A stretch of DNA of 56,018 nucleotides from S012-113 sp965368405 (GCA_965368405.1 CBDUMS010000009.1:1-56018), one strand, 5' to 3'. Shown: positions 16,627 to 26,245, counted from the stretch's first letter. Numbers and translations: made by a program. Notes: a model not told the origin generated them from the letters alone.

Positions 16627-17359
16627 TACTTACATCATCATGTTCACCGCAATAATGACACTCGTTATTGGAGGTGTACTCTCGTTTACCTCGCAGATCT
16701 TAGGACCTGCGCAGAAGAAGTCAATTGAGTTAGATACCAAATCTCAAATTCTGAGTGCGGTTATGAAACTTAATAAGAAGAAAGACGACGTTCTTGGTAT
16801 TTACGATCAGCGAATCGAATCGCTTGTTGTTGATTTCGAGGGTAACGAAATTGAAAAGGATAAAAAAGGCAATCCTATCGTTCCTGAAAATGTTAATATA
16901 ATCAGGAATTTCCGTTTTGATATGGAAGAAAGGGAATTGCCGGTTTATAAATTCATGAGTTCTGAAAACCCCGATGAAATTGAGGCGTATATTTTTCCGC
17001 TCTATGGCAACGGACTTTGGAATAAAATATATGGATATGTAGCTCTGGAGGGTGATTTAAATACAATTAAGGGTGTAGCCTTTGGTCATGTTCAGGAAAC
17101 ACCTGGCCTTGGGGCCAGAATTGCATCTGAGGAAATTCAATCACGCTATCAAGGAAAGGAAATATTTGAAGGCGATAAATTAGTATCTGTAGTAATGCAG
17201 AAAGGAGAGAAGCGCGATCCTGCTTTATTTGGCCCGCATGAAGTAGATGGGATGTCAGGTTCCACGCTTACTGCAAAAGGATTGAATGCCATGATGAAAG
17301 AGTACCTGGAGTGCTACGAGGCTTTTATTGATAATACGAAGAACGAAAAAGAACTATGA
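16613..17359 (+). CDS. nqrC: Na+-translocating NADH:quinone reductase subunit C
   Basis: This 248-residue subunit has an N-terminal membrane anchor (about 7-28) and a periplasmic domain with QETPGLGARI and the flavinylation site DGMSGSTLTAKG, where Thr218 should carry FMN. It starts at a GTG inside the end of nqrB (14-base overlap), and its stop overlaps the nqrD start by 4 bases (ATGA), so the subunits are translationally coupled. Covalent FMN loading needs an ApbE-type flavin transferase, which is not in this window. Confidence 0.96.
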   Translation: MQRSNTYIIMFTAIMTLVIGGVLSFTSQILGPAQKKSIELDTKSQILSAVMKLNKKKDDVLGIYDQRIESLVVDFEGNEIEKDKKGNPIVPENVNIIRNFRFDMEERELPVYKFMSSENPDEIEAYIFPLYGNGLWNKIYGYVALEGDLNTIKGVAFGHVQETPGLGARIASEEIQSRYQGKEIFEGDKLVSVVMQKGEKRDPALFGPHEVDGMSGSTLTAKGLNAMMKEYLECYEAFIDNTKNEKEL

Positions 17360-18015
17360 GCACAGAAACATTAGAACCTGTTGTAGCTAAACAACCGACA
17401 GAATCGTTATTTTCTAAAAGACGGAAAAAGTTTGTAACAGACCCATTGAATGATGATAATCCTATAACTGTACAGGTATTAGGGATTTGTTCTGCATTGG
17501 CGGTTACCGTAAAAATGGAACCAACCCTTATTATGTCAATATCGGTTGTTTTTGTAATTGTATTTTCAAACCTTCTAATCTCACTACTTCGGGATCTTAT
17601 TCCTGGTCGTGTGCGAATTATTGTTCAGTTAGGCGTTATTGCAACATTCGTAACTTTAGTTAGTGAGGTTCTTAAGGCATACAACTACGAAATGTACAAG
17701 GTATTAGGTGCATTTGTAGGTTTAATTATCACCAACTGTATTGTAATGGGTCGTTTAGAGGCCTTTGCCATGGGAAACAAACCATGGGATTCTGTTATGG
17801 ATGGTCTTGGTAGTGGCTTTGGCTATGCCTGGGTGATCTTAACCGTTGCTTTCTTTAGAGAGTTGTTAGGGTCAGGTTCAATATTCAACTATCAGATTTA
17901 TGATTCATCAATTATGCCAACAAATAGTCTATTTGTTGACTCTATTGGAGCTTTTGTAGTACTGGGTATTATTATTTGGATTTCCCGAACTAAAACGGGT
18001 TACGTAGAACATTAA
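17356..18015 (+). CDS. nqrD: Na+-translocating NADH:quinone reductase subunit D
   Basis: This 219-residue membrane subunit of the RnfE/NqrD family has about six helices. The family Cys residues that, with NqrE, hold the intramembrane iron-sulfur centre are present in GICSALAVTVKMEP and TNCIVMGRLEAFA. It overlaps nqrC by 4 bases and precedes nqrE by 11 bases. Confidence 0.96.
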   Translation: MSTETLEPVVAKQPTESLFSKRRKKFVTDPLNDDNPITVQVLGICSALAVTVKMEPTLIMSISVVFVIVFSNLLISLLRDLIPGRVRIIVQLGVIATFVTLVSEVLKAYNYEMYKVLGAFVGLIITNCIVMGRLEAFAMGNKPWDSVMDGLGSGFGYAWVILTVAFFRELLGSGSIFNYQIYDSSIMPTNSLFVDSIGAFVVLGIIIWISRTKTGYVEH

Positions 18016-18026
18016 TTTCTTAAGAA

Positions 18027-18638
18027 ATGGATTTAGTTAATCTTGGAATAAAATCGATATTTATAGACAACATGGTCTTTGCCTATTTCTTAGGCATGTG
18101 TTCCTTCCTTGCAGTTTCTAAAAAAGTTACCACGGCCATTGGCCTGGGTGCTGCCGTAGTCTTTGTACTGGGTATCACTGCACCAGTTAACTGGTTAGTG
18201 CAAGAGTATATCCTTAAAGAGGGTGCACTTGCCTGGATAGGCCCTGAGTTTGCTGAAATGAATCTGGAGTTTCTGCAGTTCATTATGTTTATTGCCATTA
18301 TCGCGGCAATGGTACAATTAGTTGAAATGTTTGTTGAGAAATTTTCGCCTGCACTCTATGGTGCTCTTGGTATTTTCTTGCCCCTTATTGCAGTAAACTG
18401 TGCTATTTTAGGAGGATCACTCTTTATGGTTCAGCGCGATTATGCACTCTCAGAAGCAGCTGTATTTGGGGTTGGATCTGGGTTAGGTTTCATGTTTGCC
18501 ATTGTAGCACTAGCTGCTATTCGAGAAAAACTAAAATACTCTAATGTGCCCGATGGACTTAAGGGACTTGGAATAACAATGCTTATTACCGGATTAATGG
18601 GAATCGCATTTAAATCATTTATTGGTATTGCCCTCTAG
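18027..18638 (+). CDS. nqrE: Na+-translocating NADH:quinone reductase subunit E
   Basis: This 203-residue membrane subunit is the inverted partner of NqrD (RnfA/NqrE family). Cys residues in GMCSFLAVSKKV and VNCAILGGSLFMV match the expected iron-sulfur ligands. It is the last gene of the cluster: instead of nqrF, a strong palindromic terminator follows 15 bases after the stop. Confidence 0.96.
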   Translation: MDLVNLGIKSIFIDNMVFAYFLGMCSFLAVSKKVTTAIGLGAAVVFVLGITAPVNWLVQEYILKEGALAWIGPEFAEMNLEFLQFIMFIAIIAAMVQLVEMFVEKFSPALYGALGIFLPLIAVNCAILGGSLFMVQRDYALSEAAVFGVGSGLGFMFAIVALAAIREKLKYSNVPDGLKGLGITMLITGLMGIAFKSFIGIAL

Positions 18639-18653
18639 TTAAGGAGATGCCAT

Positions 18654-18691
18654 AAAAAAAGGCTGTTGAGAATTCTCAACAGCCTTTTTTT
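18654..18691. terminator. Bidirectional palindromic terminator between nqrE and the small basic gene
   Basis: A 38-base perfect palindrome has an A-run, a GC-containing core (GGCTGTTGAGAA and its complement) and a T-run. It can end transcription from nqrE on the plus strand and from the 18705-18920 gene on the minus strand. It closes the nqr cluster after nqrE. Confidence 0.85.
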
Positions 18692-18704
18692 ATACCCTAA
18701 AGTT

Positions 18705-18920
18705 CTATTTCTTCTTCTTCTTAGCATCCTTCAATGGGACGCCGTTTTTGATTTCACCAATAACAATAATATCCTTGGTTCGTTCGTATTCCTTAATTGC
18801 CATCTCCATCTGCGCTTCTGTGTCACGGCGTACTTTCACGCCAGAGTTGGATCGCTTGTTTCTTACTTCTATATAGAATCCGTCCTTTAACTTTTTCGGT
18901 TTTGTAGGAGGTCTGCCCAT
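18705..18920 (-). CDS. Small basic protein of unknown function
   Basis: This 71-residue, Lys/Arg-rich protein begins MGRPPTKPKKLKDGFYIEVRN and ends in an AKKKKK tail. The middle (FYIEVRNKRSNSGVKVRRD, then a helix EAQMEMAIKEYERT) suggests two or three strands and a helix, loosely like small DNA-binding modules. I have seen similar short proteins in Bacteroidota but know no function. A nucleic-acid contact is inferred from charge only. It is closed by the shared palindromic terminator, which supports it as a real gene. Confidence 0.65.
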   Translation of the reverse strand: MGRPPTKPKKLKDGFYIEVRNKRSNSGVKVRRDTEAQMEMAIKEYERTKDIIVIGEIKNGVPLKDAKKKKK

Positions 18921-19096
18921 ATTGTTTAAATCTTTACTTAATTAATAATTTGTGCTGAAAACTACGTTATTAGTTTTAGAAAATCGAATAAATTTTAAAT
19001 TTCTTCATCGATACTTGGCCTATGGCAAATTAAAGCCACCTAAAGCAAGTTTCTAATGATTTTAGAACAACTAAAACATGTATTCATTGAGGTCTT

Positions 19097-20284
19097 CTAA
19101 TGAATAACCCCAGATCCAACGAGTTCTTCGCCATCGTACCAGGCCACAAATTGTCCTGAAGCAATGGCCTTTTGTTTGCGTTCAAACACAATATATAAAC
19201 CATTTTCTTGCTGATATAGTTCAGCGGGTTCAAGGGTTTGGCGATAACGAATCCTGGCTAAGTACTTTTTTTGCCCTCCTGGTTTAAGGACAAGATCTGT
19301 ACGAACCCAATGAACATCTTCTTGATTCACAAAAAGCGCCTTGCGATGTAGTCCAGGATGATCCTCGCCCTGACCAGTATATATGATATTTTCTTTTACA
19401 TCTGTATCAATAACAAAAAGAGGTAAGGGTGTTCCACCGATATTAAGCCCTTTTCTTTGACCGATGGTAAAGTAGTGCGCGCCATTATGCTCTCCAAGTA
19501 ATTTTCCCTCTTCAGGCATATACTTATAGGGTGCGCTCAATGTATCTAATTTTGTTAATATGTCTGCGTTATCCACTTCTTCAACTAAAAACTGTGAGGC
19601 ATTGGATGGGATTTCTACAACTTTTCCTTTTTTTGGTTTAAGCTGCTGTTGTAAGAAATCAGGCAAACGTACTTTTCCTATAAAGCATAACCCTTGCGAA
19701 TCCTTTTTCTCTGCCGTAACCAAGTCTAACCTTTTAGCAATCTCGCGTACCTCTGGCTTGGTGAGTTCACCAATAGGGAATAATGATTTAGCAAGCTGCT
19801 CTTGTGTAAGCTGGCATAAGAAGTAGCTTTGATCCTTGTTGGTGTCTTTACCAGCAAGGAGCCTGTATTGAGTTTCGCCATTTATGTTTACGTCGTCTTT
19901 CCTACAATAATGACCTGTAGCGACAAAGTCAGCTTTTAATTTCATCGCTGCCTTCAGAAAAACATCGAATTTTATTTCTCGATTACAAAGTACGTCGGGG
20001 TTTGGCGTGCGACCCTTTTGGTACTCGTCGAACATGTAATCTACTATTTGCGTTTTATACTCCTTACTCAAATCAATAGTCTGAAAGGGGATCCCTAACT
20101 TGTCTGCAACAAGCATGGCATCATTTGAATCTTCTAACCAAGGACATTCATCGCTAATAGTAACTGTATCATCGTGCCAGTTCTTCATGAACATGCCGAT
20201 CACCTCATACCCCTGCTCTTTGAGCAGGTATGCAGCAACACTGGAATCGACTCCACCTGAAAGACCTACAACTACCCGTTTCAT
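19097..20284 (-). CDS. mnmA: tRNA-specific 2-thiouridylase MnmA
   Basis: MnmA (TrmU) adds sulfur to U34 of Lys, Glu and Gln tRNAs. The 395-residue protein has the PP-loop ATP motif GLSGGVDSSVAAYLL (residues 7-21), the catalytic Cys100 (PDVLCNREIKF) and Cys200 (SQGLCFIG), and the C-terminal beta-barrel domain with YFTIGQRKGLNIGG. All catalytic residues are intact. Confidence 0.97.
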   Translation of the reverse strand: MKRVVVGLSGGVDSSVAAYLLKEQGYEVIGMFMKNWHDDTVTISDECPWLEDSNDAMLVADKLGIPFQTIDLSKEYKTQIVDYMFDEYQKGRTPNPDVLCNREIKFDVFLKAAMKLKADFVATGHYCRKDDVNINGETQYRLLAGKDTNKDQSYFLCQLTQEQLAKSLFPIGELTKPEVREIAKRLDLVTAEKKDSQGLCFIGKVRLPDFLQQQLKPKKGKVVEIPSNASQFLVEEVDNADILTKLDTLSAPYKYMPEEGKLLGEHNGAHYFTIGQRKGLNIGGTPLPLFVIDTDVKENIIYTGQGEDHPGLHRKALFVNQEDVHWVRTDLVLKPGGQKKYLARIRYRQTLEPAELYQQENGLYIVFERKQKAIASGQFVAWYDGEELVGSGVIH

Positions 20285-20297
20285 TCTGATTTTTTTG

Positions 20298-20305
20298 CAA
20301 AGATA
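20298..20305 (-). promoter_or_regulatory. -7 promoter element for mnmA
   Basis: Reading the minus strand gives TATCTTTG, an exact TAnnTTTG, 13 bases ahead of the mnmA ATG. Confidence 0.55.
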
Positions 20306-20465
20306 TTAAGTAACATGAATTAAACAGGTAAGGTTCTAATTCTTATATGATATGTTAAAGACTGTTAAACTTTAAACCTTATTATTGGAGTTACGTACCA
20401 ATTACTACCAACCTGCATAAGTTGGTCTATTACTATCGGTCAAAATCTATCCTAACAACACATTC

Positions 20466-22838
20466 ATGATTAAGAACATGCTAAAAATCGCATTCAGAAA
20501 TATTCTGAAGGAGCGAATCTATAGTTTAATTAATATTATTGGCCTTACAATCGGGATAACAAGTAGTGTTTTAATCCTGCTCTACGTAAACGATGAGGTT
20601 AGCTACGATAAATTCCATATCAATGGCAACAACATCTATAGAGTTGTTTCTAATATTCAGGAGCCCGACAATTCTTTTACCTGGGCCGTAGCGCAGGTTC
20701 CTCTAGCACCTGAACTGAAGGCTAAATATCCAGAAGTTGATAACTACACGCGTGTTTCAGGACAAGGACGCATTAAGCTCACCTACGAGGATTTAGAGTT
20801 TTACGAAGAAGACATCGTAATGGCAGACTCAACTTTTTTCGATGTTTTTACCTATCGCTTTTCACAAGGCGATATCGAGACTGCCCTAGATGGTCCGAAT
20901 AATATTGTACTGAGTAAAGAAATGGCGGATAAATATTTCGGTGATGAAAATGCCATAGGGATGCAGTTTTCGGATGACCAGGATAGAAATTTTACAGTTA
21001 CCGGAGTCATAGAAGAAGTTCCTGAAAACTCACATTTAGTATTCGATGCTGTAATTGGCTGGGATATGGCGGAACGTAGAGCTAATAACTGGGGTAACTT
21101 TGGCGTATTTACCTATATACTCCTTCCTCCCGATTATGACATTACCGAAATGGAACCAAAATTCGATTCGGTATTAGTTACCCATGTAAATCCAATATTC
21201 GAAAGTATCGGTATTACCATTGATTACGAATTGCAGCGGGTAACAGATATCCACCTCCATTCAAAAATTCAGGATGAAGCTGAATCTAATGGCGATATCA
21301 CTTACGTCTATATTTTTCTTGCCATCGCTGTTTTTATGCTGGTAATCGCGGCCATAAATTATATGAACCTTGCCACGGCGCGATCGGCAAAACGATCGAA
21401 GGAGGTAGGTATGCGAAAGGTGATGGGTTCGCAAAAAGGAGCATTAATATCTCAGTTTTTAACGGAGTCCATTGTATTATCCCTTCTGTCTTTTCTGCTT
21501 AGCCTTGGGTTGATATTTATCCTCCTACCATTTTTTAACGATCTTGCCGGTAAGGCTATTAGCTATTCCGTACTCTTTCAACCTATCAATTTCATAGGCA
21601 TACTGGGTATTGTAATTCTAATTGGGTTAAGTGCAGGGAGCTATCCGGCCTTTTATTTATCTGGTTTTAAACCGGTTGATGTTCTTAAAGGAAAAGGTTC
21701 GACCTCGGCAGGGCAGCCAATATTAAGAAAAGGACTGGTTATTTTTCAATTCGGAATTTCAGTTTTTATGTTGATATCTACACTCGTTGTGTATGAACAA
21801 CTGCAGTTCCTGCGGAATAAAGACTTAGGCTTTAGTAAAGATCAGGTAGCGCTAGCCAGTTTTACTACACGCGCCCAAGCACAAAATTTTGCGGCCTTAA
21901 AGAATGAACTAGACCAGATTCCGGAGGTCGCTATGGTAGCTACGGCTTCTTCGGCGCCTGGGCAAGGTATAGGAAAAGTAATCATGCAAGTAGAGGAAAA
22001 TGATGGCTCAATGATTGACAAAGGGGTTGATTTTTATATAGCGGATTATGACTTTGTGCCTCTGATGGGAATGGAAATTCTGGAAGGGCGAAACTTTTCC
22101 CGAGAAATCTTATTCGATACGGTAGGAGCTACCTTAGCCAATGAAGCGATGGTTGCCAGAATGGCCTGGGAAAACCCAATTGGCAAAAAGCTAAACTTCG
22201 GAGATAATAATCTCACTGTCGTGGGAGTATTAAAAGATTATCATCAAAACTCATTGTATGATGAAATTGAGCCGCTTGTGATTATCCTGGGTGAAAACAG
22301 GCGTAATGTTTTTATAAAAACTAGCGAAGATGTACGCAATGCCATGGAAAAGGCTACTACGGCGTGGGAAAAGGTCTACCCAAACTCTAGTTTCGAGTAT
22401 AGTTTCCTAGATCAGGATTTTGATTCGCAATATGATGCGGACGAAAAAAGAGGGACAATTTTCACACTATTTTCGGGCTTAACATTAATAATTGCATGCT
22501 TAGGCTTACTCGGGCTGATATCTTTTACAACAGAACAGCGTGCGAAAGAAGTGGGTATCCGCAAAGTTAATGGGGCTAGCGTCTCGGCCATAATTGGTCT
22601 TATTGCAAAGGAGTTTATGATATTGGTAAGTATCGCTACAGTAATAGCAGTGCCATTTTCATACTATTTTATGGATGAATGGCTACAATCTTTTGCCTAT
22701 AAAATATTGCTTGCCGGGCATATAGACATATTTATTATTAGTGCTTTGTTGGCCTTCGCCATAACTATGCTAACAGTAGCTTTTCATACTCGAAAGGCGG
22801 CAATTGCAAACCCTGTTGATGCGTTGAGGGATGAGTGA
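20466..22838 (+). CDS. FtsX/MacB-type ABC transporter permease
   Basis: This 790-residue inner-membrane protein opens with the typical MLKIAFRNILKERIYSLINIIGL helix (about residues 5-42), then a MacB-type periplasmic domain, and a first FtsX core (near 280-400) with the YMNLATARSAKRSKEVGMRK motif. A second periplasmic domain and second FtsX core follow, with FTTEQRAKEVGIRKVNGAS. Such duplicated permeases are abundant in Bacteroidota and usually pair with an ATPase of the LolD type; the only one in the window is 16 kb away at 38887. Substrate unknown. It stands between mnmA (divergent) and guaA, with its own 181-base upstream spacer. Confidence 0.93.
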   Translation: MIKNMLKIAFRNILKERIYSLINIIGLTIGITSSVLILLYVNDEVSYDKFHINGNNIYRVVSNIQEPDNSFTWAVAQVPLAPELKAKYPEVDNYTRVSGQGRIKLTYEDLEFYEEDIVMADSTFFDVFTYRFSQGDIETALDGPNNIVLSKEMADKYFGDENAIGMQFSDDQDRNFTVTGVIEEVPENSHLVFDAVIGWDMAERRANNWGNFGVFTYILLPPDYDITEMEPKFDSVLVTHVNPIFESIGITIDYELQRVTDIHLHSKIQDEAESNGDITYVYIFLAIAVFMLVIAAINYMNLATARSAKRSKEVGMRKVMGSQKGALISQFLTESIVLSLLSFLLSLGLIFILLPFFNDLAGKAISYSVLFQPINFIGILGIVILIGLSAGSYPAFYLSGFKPVDVLKGKGSTSAGQPILRKGLVIFQFGISVFMLISTLVVYEQLQFLRNKDLGFSKDQVALASFTTRAQAQNFAALKNELDQIPEVAMVATASSAPGQGIGKVIMQVEENDGSMIDKGVDFYIADYDFVPLMGMEILEGRNFSREILFDTVGATLANEAMVARMAWENPIGKKLNFGDNNLTVVGVLKDYHQNSLYDEIEPLVIILGENRRNVFIKTSEDVRNAMEKATTAWEKVYPNSSFEYSFLDQDFDSQYDADEKRGTIFTLFSGLTLIIACLGLLGLISFTTEQRAKEVGIRKVNGASVSAIIGLIAKEFMILVSIATVIAVPFSYYFMDEWLQSFAYKILLAGHIDIFIISALLAFAITMLTVAFHTRKAAIANPVDALRDE

Positions 22839-22905
22839 TCAAATTTAGATCGAGTTATTCTAACTAAAGTCTAGCCTCAGTCTTCCGTCTACGATCTCAA
22901 ATTAA

Positions 22906-22913
22906 TACCTTTG
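22906..22913 (+). promoter_or_regulatory. -7 promoter element directly before guaA
   Basis: TACCTTTG matches TAnnTTTG exactly. Only four bases separate it from the ATG at 22918, so transcription would start at or within a base or two of the start codon. Confidence 0.55.
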
Positions 22914-22917
22914 CGCC

Positions 22918-24444
22918 ATGACGGAAAAAATACTTATCCTCGATTTCGGATCGCAGTACACCCAACTGATCGCCCGTAGAGTTAGAGAGTTAAATGTTTA
23001 TTGCGAAATTCACCCTTACAATAATATTCCTTCCGATTTAGAAGGGCTTAAAGGAGTAATTTTATCAGGTAGTCCATGTTCTGTTCATGATGACGAAAAC
23101 CCGACAGTAGACATTACTCAGTTTAAAGCACTGCCCTTATTAGGAGTTTGTTATGGTGCTCAGCTAATGGCGCAGCAGGAAGGTGGCGATGTACTCCCCT
23201 CTGATATTCGAGAATATGGACGGGCTCGCCTTTGCGAAATAGACCATCACAATCCGTTAATGAAAGAAGTAACACTCGATTCTCAGGTTTGGATGTCGCA
23301 TGGTGATACCATTGCTGCACTACCCGATGAATTCGAGATAATAGCGAGTACCGAGTCTGTTAAAGTAGCCGCTTATAAAGTAAAAGAGGAAAATCGTTAT
23401 GGAATCCAGTTTCATCCTGAAGTAACCCATTCTACGGAAGGCAAAACGATTTTAAGAAACTTTGTTGTTCATATCTGTGGCTGCACACAAGACTGGACCT
23501 CAGACATTTTTGTTGAATCGACAGTGGCTGATCTGAAAGCCAAGCTTGGCACCGACCAGGTAGTAATGGGCTTATCGGGGGGCGTAGATTCATCGGTAGC
23601 TGCTATCTTGGTAGACAAAGCAATCGGAAAAAACCTGCACTGCATTTTCGTTGATAATGGCCTTCTTCGCAAGCATGAGTATGAGGAAGTTCTTGAATCA
23701 TACGAAGGAATGGGTTTAAATGTAACCGGTGTTGATGCTAAAGAGCGCTTTTACAAAGCTTTGGAAGGGCTTACAGAACCAGAAGCGAAAAGGAAGGCAA
23801 TCGGTAGAGTTTTTATCGAGGTTTTTGATGAAGAAGCCCATAAGATTTCAAATGTAAAATGGTTGGGTCAAGGCACAATTTATCCTGACGTAATTGAGTC
23901 TGTTTCAGTAAAAGGGCCATCAGCAACTATTAAATCACATCATAATGTTGGTGGATTACCTGATTTTATGAATTTGAAAGTTGTTGAACCACTAAATACC
24001 CTTTTTAAGGATGAGGTTCGAGAAGTGGGTAAAACTTTAAAAATCTCTAATCATATTCTAGGCCGCCATCCCTTTCCCGGCCCCGGATTAGGCATCCGAA
24101 TCTTAGGCGACATTACCGCGGAGAAAGTGCGAATTCTTCAAGAGGTAGACTACATCTTCATCTCAGGATTGAAATCAAGTGGTCACTACGAGGATGTTTG
24201 GCAGGCGGGCGCCATGCTATTGCCTGTTCAGTCGGTAGGGGTAATGGGAGATGAGCGAACCTATGAAAGTGTTGTAGCGTTGAGGGCTGTAACTAGCGTA
24301 GATGGCATGACGGCTGATTTTGCTCATTTACCCGCAGAGTTTCTGGCAGATATTTCTAATAAAATTATTAACCAGGTAAAAGGAGTGAACAGGGTGGTGT
24401 ACGATATTAGTTCTAAACCTCCAGCTACAATCGAATGGGAATAA
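22918..24444 (+). CDS. guaA: GMP synthase (glutamine-hydrolysing)
   Basis: GuaA makes GMP from XMP, ATP and glutamine in purine synthesis. The 508-residue protein has a class I amidotransferase domain (nucleophile Cys78 in GVCYGAQ; GIQFHPEVTHS holds the His/Glu of the triad), the ATP-pyrophosphatase P-loop GLSGGVDSSVAA, and the C-terminal dimerisation domain with HPFPGPGLGIRILG. Complete and normal in length. Confidence 0.98.
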   Translation: MTEKILILDFGSQYTQLIARRVRELNVYCEIHPYNNIPSDLEGLKGVILSGSPCSVHDDENPTVDITQFKALPLLGVCYGAQLMAQQEGGDVLPSDIREYGRARLCEIDHHNPLMKEVTLDSQVWMSHGDTIAALPDEFEIIASTESVKVAAYKVKEENRYGIQFHPEVTHSTEGKTILRNFVVHICGCTQDWTSDIFVESTVADLKAKLGTDQVVMGLSGGVDSSVAAILVDKAIGKNLHCIFVDNGLLRKHEYEEVLESYEGMGLNVTGVDAKERFYKALEGLTEPEAKRKAIGRVFIEVFDEEAHKISNVKWLGQGTIYPDVIESVSVKGPSATIKSHHNVGGLPDFMNLKVVEPLNTLFKDEVREVGKTLKISNHILGRHPFPGPGLGIRILGDITAEKVRILQEVDYIFISGLKSSGHYEDVWQAGAMLLPVQSVGVMGDERTYESVVALRAVTSVDGMTADFAHLPAEFLADISNKIINQVKGVNRVVYDISSKPPATIEWE

Positions 24445-24469
24445 TTAAAAAAACACTATTTTAACAAGG

Positions 24470-26245
24470 ATGTATAAGCTCACACTTCTACTAGTGGCCC
24501 TTGTTCTAGTCTGCACGGGAAAGGTTTTTGGACAAGCCATTAATTATAATTTGGTTTATCAGGACTCAAGGGATAAGTTGGAAGCTGGCGAGTATAGAAT
24601 GGCCTCACAAGGATTCAAATCTCTTCTGGAGATCGATCCCGCCAATCCCAAGGCCTCGTATGCCACCTATTTTTACGCGGTATCAACCTATTATGAAGGT
24701 AACCTAAATAAGGCAAAGGACCTTTTCCTCCAGAATATTAAGAATTATAGTGAATGGGAAGAGCAGGCTGAGGTCTATCTTTGGCTCAGTAAAATATATT
24801 TTGAGATGGAAAGCCCTTACCAGGGCCTCTATTATGCCGAACTAGCAGGAGCCTCACCCGGGCTTTCCGAAGAAGTAGAGGAACTGAAGAATGCCTACCT
24901 CGCTCGACTAGATATCATTACCTTAAAGCTTCTGCTTGAAAAAAATACCGAGGAATCTCTTGTGGCATCGTATTTAGCTCAAAAAATAGCAGCCCAGAAG
25001 CCTGAATACAGAGATCATGCGCTTCTGGATTCCTTAATAACCACCTACAGTATCGATTCGACGCTTCTGGGGTTAGCGATACCGGAAACAGAATATCGAG
25101 ACCGTTATAAGGTGGCAATTATGTTACCCTTATTTGTAGAGCGATTATGGCAAAGTGGGGTATATATTCAAAAATCATTGGCCGTAGATATTTACGAGGG
25201 CATACAATTGGCAACGCAGGAGCTGGATTCTACCCGAATTCAAACTGTTGTGTTTGACACCAAAATGGATTCAGCAATTACAAAAAGAATTTTGGCAAGT
25301 GGTCAACTAAAGGATGTGGATGCCATTATCGGTCCACTCTTTCCCAAAACGCTTGATCTAGTTAAGGATTATTGCCTGGAGAATAAGGTAAACTTTCTTA
25401 ATCCGGTAACTACAAATTCACAAGTGATAAAGCATAACCCGTACGCGTTTCTGCTACGCAGTGGCGGTGAGTCTATAGGCAGATTAATGGCAGATTATGT
25501 TGCCGATAAGCTGGACACGGGGGCCTACGCATTATACTATGGTTCGCGCGGCTCCGATTCGCTGATTGCATTGAACTATGCCCGACGAATGGAGGCAGAT
25601 TCATTCTATCTAGCCATAAAGCAAAAAACAGATACTCAAAAAGCCCGTGAAATCTTCGATTCATTAACATCGTCCTTTGAGGTTGTTGACTCCGTGGAAC
25701 TTCAGCGGATGTATAATGAAGGTGAAAACGTGCGCTTTATGCCAATGCGTGACTCGCTGCGTTTGAAGATTGATTCCATCGGTCACATCTTCATTGCATC
25801 AGATAATCAAGCGATAGCCTCTGAAGTTATGGCTGCCATTACAAGTAGGGGGGATAGCACGCAAATTGTTGGGTTTGGCAACTGGTACTCAATTCCTAAT
25901 GCAAGCCTCGATCTCTTAGAAACCTTAGGGGTTTGGCTTGGAATGCAACCCTTTGAGAATATGATGTTGCAAGCCAATATTGATCTAGATATCCGTTATC
26001 GGGAAAAATACAGAAAGGCACCATCTAAATATGTTTATTACGGTTATCACGCCATGAAATTCATAGCTGAATCGCTGCTGAATTATGGTGTTTATTTTCA
26101 GAATGGGTATAATAATTCGGGTCAGTTAAGTCCGCTATACGACTACCGCCATAGCCAGGATAATCAGAAGCTGGTTGTTTTTACCTTGAAGGACGGTGTA
26201 CCCGTACAAGTAGAAAATGCTAATCAATCGAAATACAGAGAGTAA
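24470..26245 (+). CDS. Exported TPR plus type-1 periplasmic-binding protein (LpoA-like layout)
   Basis: This 591-residue protein has a signal peptide (about 1-22). Residues 23-150 look like TPR helices (LEAGEYRMASQGFKSLLEID, YYEGNLNKAKDLFLQN). The rest is a type-1 periplasmic ligand-binding fold (VAIMLPLFVERLW, AIIGPLFPKTLDLV, INFLNPVT-like strand, QIVGFGNWY). The helical-repeat-plus-PBP1 order recalls E. coli LpoA, an activator of a penicillin-binding protein, but sequence similarity is not evident to me. Amino-acid ABC substrate-binding is the other reading; no ABC permease of that class is nearby. It follows guaA by 25 bases and may be co-transcribed. Confidence 0.78.
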   Translation: MYKLTLLLVALVLVCTGKVFGQAINYNLVYQDSRDKLEAGEYRMASQGFKSLLEIDPANPKASYATYFYAVSTYYEGNLNKAKDLFLQNIKNYSEWEEQAEVYLWLSKIYFEMESPYQGLYYAELAGASPGLSEEVEELKNAYLARLDIITLKLLLEKNTEESLVASYLAQKIAAQKPEYRDHALLDSLITTYSIDSTLLGLAIPETEYRDRYKVAIMLPLFVERLWQSGVYIQKSLAVDIYEGIQLATQELDSTRIQTVVFDTKMDSAITKRILASGQLKDVDAIIGPLFPKTLDLVKDYCLENKVNFLNPVTTNSQVIKHNPYAFLLRSGGESIGRLMADYVADKLDTGAYALYYGSRGSDSLIALNYARRMEADSFYLAIKQKTDTQKAREIFDSLTSSFEVVDSVELQRMYNEGENVRFMPMRDSLRLKIDSIGHIFIASDNQAIASEVMAAITSRGDSTQIVGFGNWYSIPNASLDLLETLGVWLGMQPFENMMLQANIDLDIRYREKYRKAPSKYVYYGYHAMKFIAESLLNYGVYFQNGYNNSGQLSPLYDYRHSQDNQKLVVFTLKDGVPVQVENANQSKYRE

